DNA from: Amycolatopsis sp. NBC_00345
GTDB lineage: Bacteria; Actinomycetota; Actinomycetes; Mycobacteriales; Pseudonocardiaceae
Length of the DNA stretch: 64,000 nt
NCBI RefSeq assembly: GCF_036116635.1
Contig: NZ_CP107995.1
Coordinates: 124,001 to 188,000, forward strand
Reading direction: 5' to 3'
Positions 60,523 to 64,000 of the stretch are shown here, in pieces. The position numbers and the translations under genes are program-made. Each line of letters starts with the position of its first letter. Position 1 is the stretch's first letter. The notes under the pieces were generated by a model. That model was not told where the DNA came from. It was given only the letters and a program-made list of their open reading frames with translations, and made no database searches.

Positions 60523-61117
60523 GCCAGAGCAGGCCTAAACCGAGTCTGCAGGGCAGAGCGGACAGGACTAGAGCCGCGCCGAACCGAAGCTGCGCCGAAC
60601 CGAACCAGCGCCGAACGCTGAACCAGCGCAGCGCCGAACCGAGCCTGCGCAGAGCCGAGCCGAGTCTGCAGGGCAGAGCGGGCGGACCCAGCTTGCCGAG
60701 CGCTGGTCGGCCGGGCCGCGAACTTGACCCGAGCCGGGTGCGGGCGCAGCCTGCCTTGGCCAGCCACTCCCGCCGATGCTCTCCCGCCATCCCCGGTGGA
60801 GATCGCGCGAATCGGCGGCCGTGCCGACCCGCAACCGCGCGGGTCGGCAACTGCGCAGGTTGGCAACTGTGTGGGTTAGCAACCGTGCAAGCCGTGCGGG
60901 GCAGGCAACCACGCGGGTCGGCGACCATGCGGGTCGAGTTGTCGTGCGGGGCACGCAAGGCGGCGCAGCGACGGTCAGGCTCAGTGGTGGTCAGGTGGGG
61001 CGGAGCAGGTGGTGGTCAGGTGAAGCGGAACAGCGGTGGTCAGGCGGGGCGGAGCAGGCGGTGGCCAGCTGAGGCGGAGCAGCAGTGGTCAGGCGGGGCG
61101 GACCGGTGGCTCCGGGA
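60523..61117. repeat. Non-coding region of degenerate tandem repeats
   Basis: Three arrays lie between convergent genes: (A) 60540-60682, CGCCGAACC-type repeats bounded by two copies of CCGAGTCTGCAGGGCAGAGC; (B) about 60825-60950, a 16-bp unit like GTCGGCAACTGCGCGG; (C) 60991-61104, alternating 25/24-bp units TCAGGYGGGGCGGAGCAG...GTGG. No convincing gene is seen; frames across it encode only repeat artefacts. Confidence 0.7.
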
Positions 61118-61618
61118 TCAGCGGTTCCAGAACCAGTCCTTGCCGCGGGCTTCGCGGAGGGCCTGTTTCTTGTGGTCGGACGTGAGGCGGTCCAGGTAGA
61201 GCTTGCCGTCGAGATGGTCGGTCTCGTGCTGGAGGCACTGGGCGAGCACGTCGACGCCCTCGACCTCGATCGGCTCGTTGCGGAGGTCGACGCCGCGGAC
61301 CACGGCGTGCTTCGCGCGGACCGTGGGGAACCACAGTTCCGGCACGGACAGGCAGCCCTCGCCGATTTCGTGCGTCTCCTCGGACAGCGAGACGATCTCG
61401 GGGTTGATCACGTAGCCCGTGAGGCCCCCGACGTCGTAGCTGAACACCCGCAGGCTCACGCCGATCTGCGGCGCCGCGAGCCCGGCCCGGCCCTCCGGCT
61501 CGACCGAGTCCAGCAGGTCCTTCACCAGCGCTTCGATCTTCTTGTCGAAGGTGGTCACGGGATCGCAGACCGTCTTCAGCACCGGGTCACCGAAGTAGCG
61601 CAGTTCGCGCATCGCCAT
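61118..61618 (-). CDS. def: Peptide deformylase
   Basis: It removes the formyl group from nascent proteins. All three motifs are present: GLAAPQIG (46-53), EGCLS (C89) and HETDH (H131, E132, H135). The protein has 166 residues. The stop abuts the repeat region at 60991-61104. ATG 61618 is used. Confidence 0.95.
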   Translation of the reverse strand: MAMRELRYFGDPVLKTVCDPVTTFDKKIEALVKDLLDSVEPEGRAGLAAPQIGVSLRVFSYDVGGLTGYVINPEIVSLSEETHEIGEGCLSVPELWFPTVRAKHAVVRGVDLRNEPIEVEGVDVLAQCLQHETDHLDGKLYLDRLTSDHKKQALREARGKDWFWNR

Positions 61619-61673
61619 GATCGAACGTCCTTATGTCACCGAGTGTCCGCGGAAAGTCTAGTGACCACGGTGC

Positions 61674-64000
61674 TCACGCCCGTAGCCGCAGGCCCTTCGG
61701 CGTCGCGCGGAACCCGGCCTCCTGCAGGATGTCCGCGAGCTCGGACGTCAGCGCGTGCTCGCCGTCGGCCCGCTGCACGGCGAGCTGGCCGAGCCAGCCC
61801 TCGCGCACGGCCGTGGACAACGCCGCCGCGGCCTGCTGCAAGGCCGGCCGCTCCTCGGTGAAACTCAACAGCGACTTGCCGCCCCGTTCGACGTACAACG
61901 CCGGCATCCCGTCGACCAGCACCGCCAGCGCCCCGGCCTTCCGCGCCGGCCGGTGCTTCGTGTCACCCGTCGCGGCCGGCCAGGACAGCGCCGCCCCGTA
62001 CGGCTGCGCCGGGTCCGCCGCGGCCAGCACCACCGCACTGCCCGCCTGGCCCGGTCTGCCCCCGGAGTGGTCGGCTTGGGGGCCGGACACCGCGCGGAGC
62101 CGGTCAACCGCGCCCTTCGCCGCGAACTGGGCCGCGCCGAGACCTTCGACGACGTAACCGCGCACGACCTGGCCGGCGTCCTCCATGCCGCGCAGCACCT
62201 TGTAGATCCCCGAGAACCCGCCCGTGACGCGTTCGGTGTCGAGCGCGCCGCGGGTGAGCACGCCATGGCGTTCCAGGAACGCTTCCGTGCGAGCGTGCGC
62301 CCGGCGGGTCGGGTCCGTCTCGCGGGGCGGGGTGAGAGCCCAGCGCCCGGCGACCGTCGGCGGCCCGGACCGCGACGGCATCGCCGGGCGGCCCGCCCGC
62401 ATCCGCGCGTACCGCCCGCGCGGCGCCTGCCGCCGGGGCTTGTGCGCGCCGTGCCCCGCGACCTGCGCGCGCAGCGGCCCCAGGGTGTCGCCGGTGACCA
62501 GCCCGGCCCAGACCAGATCCCACAGGGCGGCGACGACCGCGCCGTCGTCCGGCGGCGCCTCCAGCTGTGGTGTGACCCGGTCCACCAGCTGGCGGAAGAA
62601 CAGCGCCCCACCGTCCAAAGCGGACACGACCGCCGTGTGCAGCGGGCTCGACGGCGGGTCCTCCTCCACCTCCGGTAGCAGCAGGTCCGCGACGTCGGAC
62701 GGCGCCAGCGCCAGCCAGCCGTCCCCGCCCGCCAGCGCCCCGCAGCCCGCCCAGGTGACCTCGCCCGCCGTGGTCAGCTCGTCGAGCAGCGCGGGGGAGT
62801 ACCCCGGCAGCCGGCTCGGCAGGATCAGCGACTCGACCGCGCTCGCCGGCAACGGCGCGCCCGCCAGCTGCTCCACCACCGACAGCACGTCGTCGGCCGT
62901 GGGCGCCGACCGCAGCCGGCCGCCGATTCCGTGCCACGCCGGCAGGAACCGGCCCAGCGCCGCCGGCTCCACGGGCTCGACCTCCGCCCGCAGCCGCGCC
63001 AGCGACGCCCGCCGCAGCCGCCGCAGCACCGCCGAGTCGCAGTACTCGACGCCGACGCCGTGCGTCTCCGGGTGCCCGACCGGGCTCAGCTCCCCGCGCA
63101 CCAGCCTGCCCTGCCCGGTCAACCGGTCGAGCACGCCGACGACCACCGCCGTGCCCAGCCCGAACCGCGCGGCCGCCGCCGACGCCGGGAACGGCCCGCG
63201 GACCCGCGCGTACCGCGACAGCAGGTCGCCCAGCGGGTCTTCGACCGGCTCCGTGAACGCCTCCGGCACGCCCACCGGCAGCGCGGCGCCCAGCGCGTCA
63301 CGCACCCGGCCCGCGTCCTCGATCGCGAGGTACCGCTCCTCGCCGGCGATCCGCACCCGGATGGCCCGCCGCGTGGATTCCAGCTCCGCCAGCCACTCCG
63401 GCTGGATCCCGCGCTCGCCCGCCTCCACTGTGGACAGATCGCCGAGGAACCGCAGCAGGTCGGCCGCGTCCTCGGCCGACCGCGCGTGGCGCTCGGGATC
63501 GAGCCGCTGCAGCGACCGCTCCACTTCTCGCACCGCGTCCGGGTCGAGCAGTTCGCGGATCGCCTCCGTGCCCAGCAATTCGGCGAGCAGCGTGGAGTCC
63601 AGTGACAGCGCGGCCGCCCGCCGCTCGGCCAGCGGCGCGTCGGTCTCGTACAGGAACATCCCGACGTAGCCGAACAGCAGGCTGCGCGCGAACGGCGAGG
63701 CCGACGGCGTCTCGACCTCCACCAGACGCACCCGGCGCGCCCGGACGTCGGCCATCAGCTCCCGCAGCCCGCCCACGTCGTAGACGTCCTGCAGGACTTC
63801 CCGCATCGCCTCCAGCACCACGGGGAACCGCTCGTACTTCGACGCCACCGACAGCAGTTGCGACGCCCGCTGCCGCTGCTGCCACAAGGGCGTCCGGCGC
63901 CTCGGGTCCCGTCGCGGCAGCAACAGCGACCGCGCCGCGCACTCCCGGAAGCGCGCGGCGAACACCGCCGAGCCGCCGACCTCCGCGACGATCAGCTGCT
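61674..64000 (-). CDS. lhr: C-terminal part of an Lhr-type DNA helicase
   Basis: The frame is open to the right edge, so the N-terminal helicase domains are outside the window. The visible ~775 residues match the Lhr winged-helix/beta-barrel C-terminal region: FRECAARSLLLPRRDPRRRTPLWQQRQRASQLL, YDVGGLRELMADV, SPFARSLLFGYVGMFLYETDAPLAERRAAAL, and the core-terminal WHGIGGRL, with GRW-ALTPPRETDPTRRAHARTEAFLERHGVLTRGAL. Lhr helicases act in DNA repair of crosslinks in mycobacteria. It is leftward, 55 bp upstream of def. Confidence 0.9.
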   Translation of the reverse strand, partial: QLIVAEVGGSAVFAARFRECAARSLLLPRRDPRRRTPLWQQRQRASQLLSVASKYERFPVVLEAMREVLQDVYDVGGLRELMADVRARRVRLVEVETPSASPFARSLLFGYVGMFLYETDAPLAERRAAALSLDSTLLAELLGTEAIRELLDPDAVREVERSLQRLDPERHARSAEDAADLLRFLGDLSTVEAGERGIQPEWLAELESTRRAIRVRIAGEERYLAIEDAGRVRDALGAALPVGVPEAFTEPVEDPLGDLLSRYARVRGPFPASAAAARFGLGTAVVVGVLDRLTGQGRLVRGELSPVGHPETHGVGVEYCDSAVLRRLRRASLARLRAEVEPVEPAALGRFLPAWHGIGGRLRSAPTADDVLSVVEQLAGAPLPASAVESLILPSRLPGYSPALLDELTTAGEVTWAGCGALAGGDGWLALAPSDVADLLLPEVEEDPPSSPLHTAVVSALDGGALFFRQLVDRVTPQLEAPPDDGAVVAALWDLVWAGLVTGDTLGPLRAQVAGHGAHKPRRQAPRGRYARMRAGRPAMPSRSGPPTVAGRWALTPPRETDPTRRAHARTEAFLERHGVLTRGALDTERVTGGFSGIYKVLRGMEDAGQVVRGYVVEGLGAAQFAAKGAVDRLRAVSGPQADHSGGRPGQAGSAVVLAAADPAQPYGAALSWPAATGDTKHRPARKAGALAVLVDGMPALYVERGGKSLLSFTEERPALQQAAAALSTAVREGWLGQLAVQRADGEHALTSELADILQEAGFRATPKGLRLRA

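Noticed and set aside
60407..60958. Leftward frame with repeated SALPCRLGSALRRLGSALR segments
   Set aside because: The peptide repeats come from the DNA tandem repeats; the frame overlaps the ACT-GNAT 3' end and has no Shine-Dalgarno sequence.
1..64000. CRISPR arrays
   Set aside because: No regularly spaced palindromic repeats with unique spacers; the arrays at 60.5-61.1 kb have no spacers.

Overview
This is a very GC-rich window with GTG/ATG/TTG starts, tightly packed operons with ATGA/GTGA overlaps, and leaderless -10 boxes of the TANNNT type. It carries typical actinobacterial genes: lgt with an acidic tail, an Rv2175c/PknL pair, a type II DAHP synthase, an EspC-like ESX protein, mycothiol/F420-type enzymes and a TCGAAC-N4-GTTCGA SOS box. 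Gene content and the long intergenic palindromes fit Pseudonocardiales, most likely Amycolatopsis; the genus is an inference. The sequence looks chromosomal.

Layout. 1-5.2 kb: trpE, a Trp-operon membrane protein, trpC, trpB and trpA. 5.3-11.8 kb: a Uma2-type nuclease, a Tat-exported amidase, then a glutamine-synthetase-like enzyme divergent from an amino-acid permease, a FluG-N-type amidohydrolase and an M20 amidohydrolase. This block separates trpA from lgt (11.9-13.0 kb). 13.0-14.5 kb: an IS30-family element sitting in the loop of the lgt terminator. 14.5-16.9 kb: three leftward genes resembling ESX (type VII) secretion substrates. 17-24.3 kb: an SDR gene and the gltBD operon. 24.5-27.7 kb: a 1075-residue STAND/NACHT-like NTPase with an N-terminal RHIM-like VQVG motif. 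27.7-34.7 kb: type II DAHP synthase, a WS/DGAT acyltransferase, the PASTA kinase PknL and its divergent DNA-binding partner (Rv2175c family). 34.7-36.4 kb: an MFS transporter with a probable 1-nt frameshift and a CGNR zinc-finger gene. 36.5-40.7 kb: a coupled carotenoid operon (GGPP synthase, crtI, crtB, F420-type oxidoreductase).

40.8-47.8 kb is the most interesting block. A leftward operon (subtilase with four GSKPM repeats, ECF-like sigma factor, 149-residue protein) diverges over 45 bp from a TPR-CHAT protease, a membrane-anchored GTPase and a one-TM protein. It looks like a protease/sigma/GTPase signalling module. 47.8-50 kb: a MerB-like protein and an IS110-family transposase. 50-52.7 kb: metF and a DUF885 protein. 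52.8-54.8 kb: a MarR regulator with two palindromic operators and a divergent VOC / truncated NmrA-like / EVE operon. 54.8-60.5 kb: EamA exporter, GNAT, YbaK deacylase, an SOS-box-preceded HEPN protein, a maleylpyruvate-isomerase-like protein, a double VOC protein and an ACT-GNAT acetyltransferase. 60.5-61.1 kb: non-coding degenerate tandem repeats. 61.1-64 kb: peptide deformylase and the C-terminal part of an Lhr-type helicase that runs off the window.

How genes work together. trp, DAHP synthase and gltBD supply aromatic amino acids and glutamate. aroG, pknL, the Rv2175c gene, idsA and metF keep the gene neighbourhood known from Mycobacterium tuberculosis (Rv2172c-Rv2178c), but here carotenoid, sigma/CHAT and IS insertions interrupt it. 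All functions are read from motifs and context; no database search was run.
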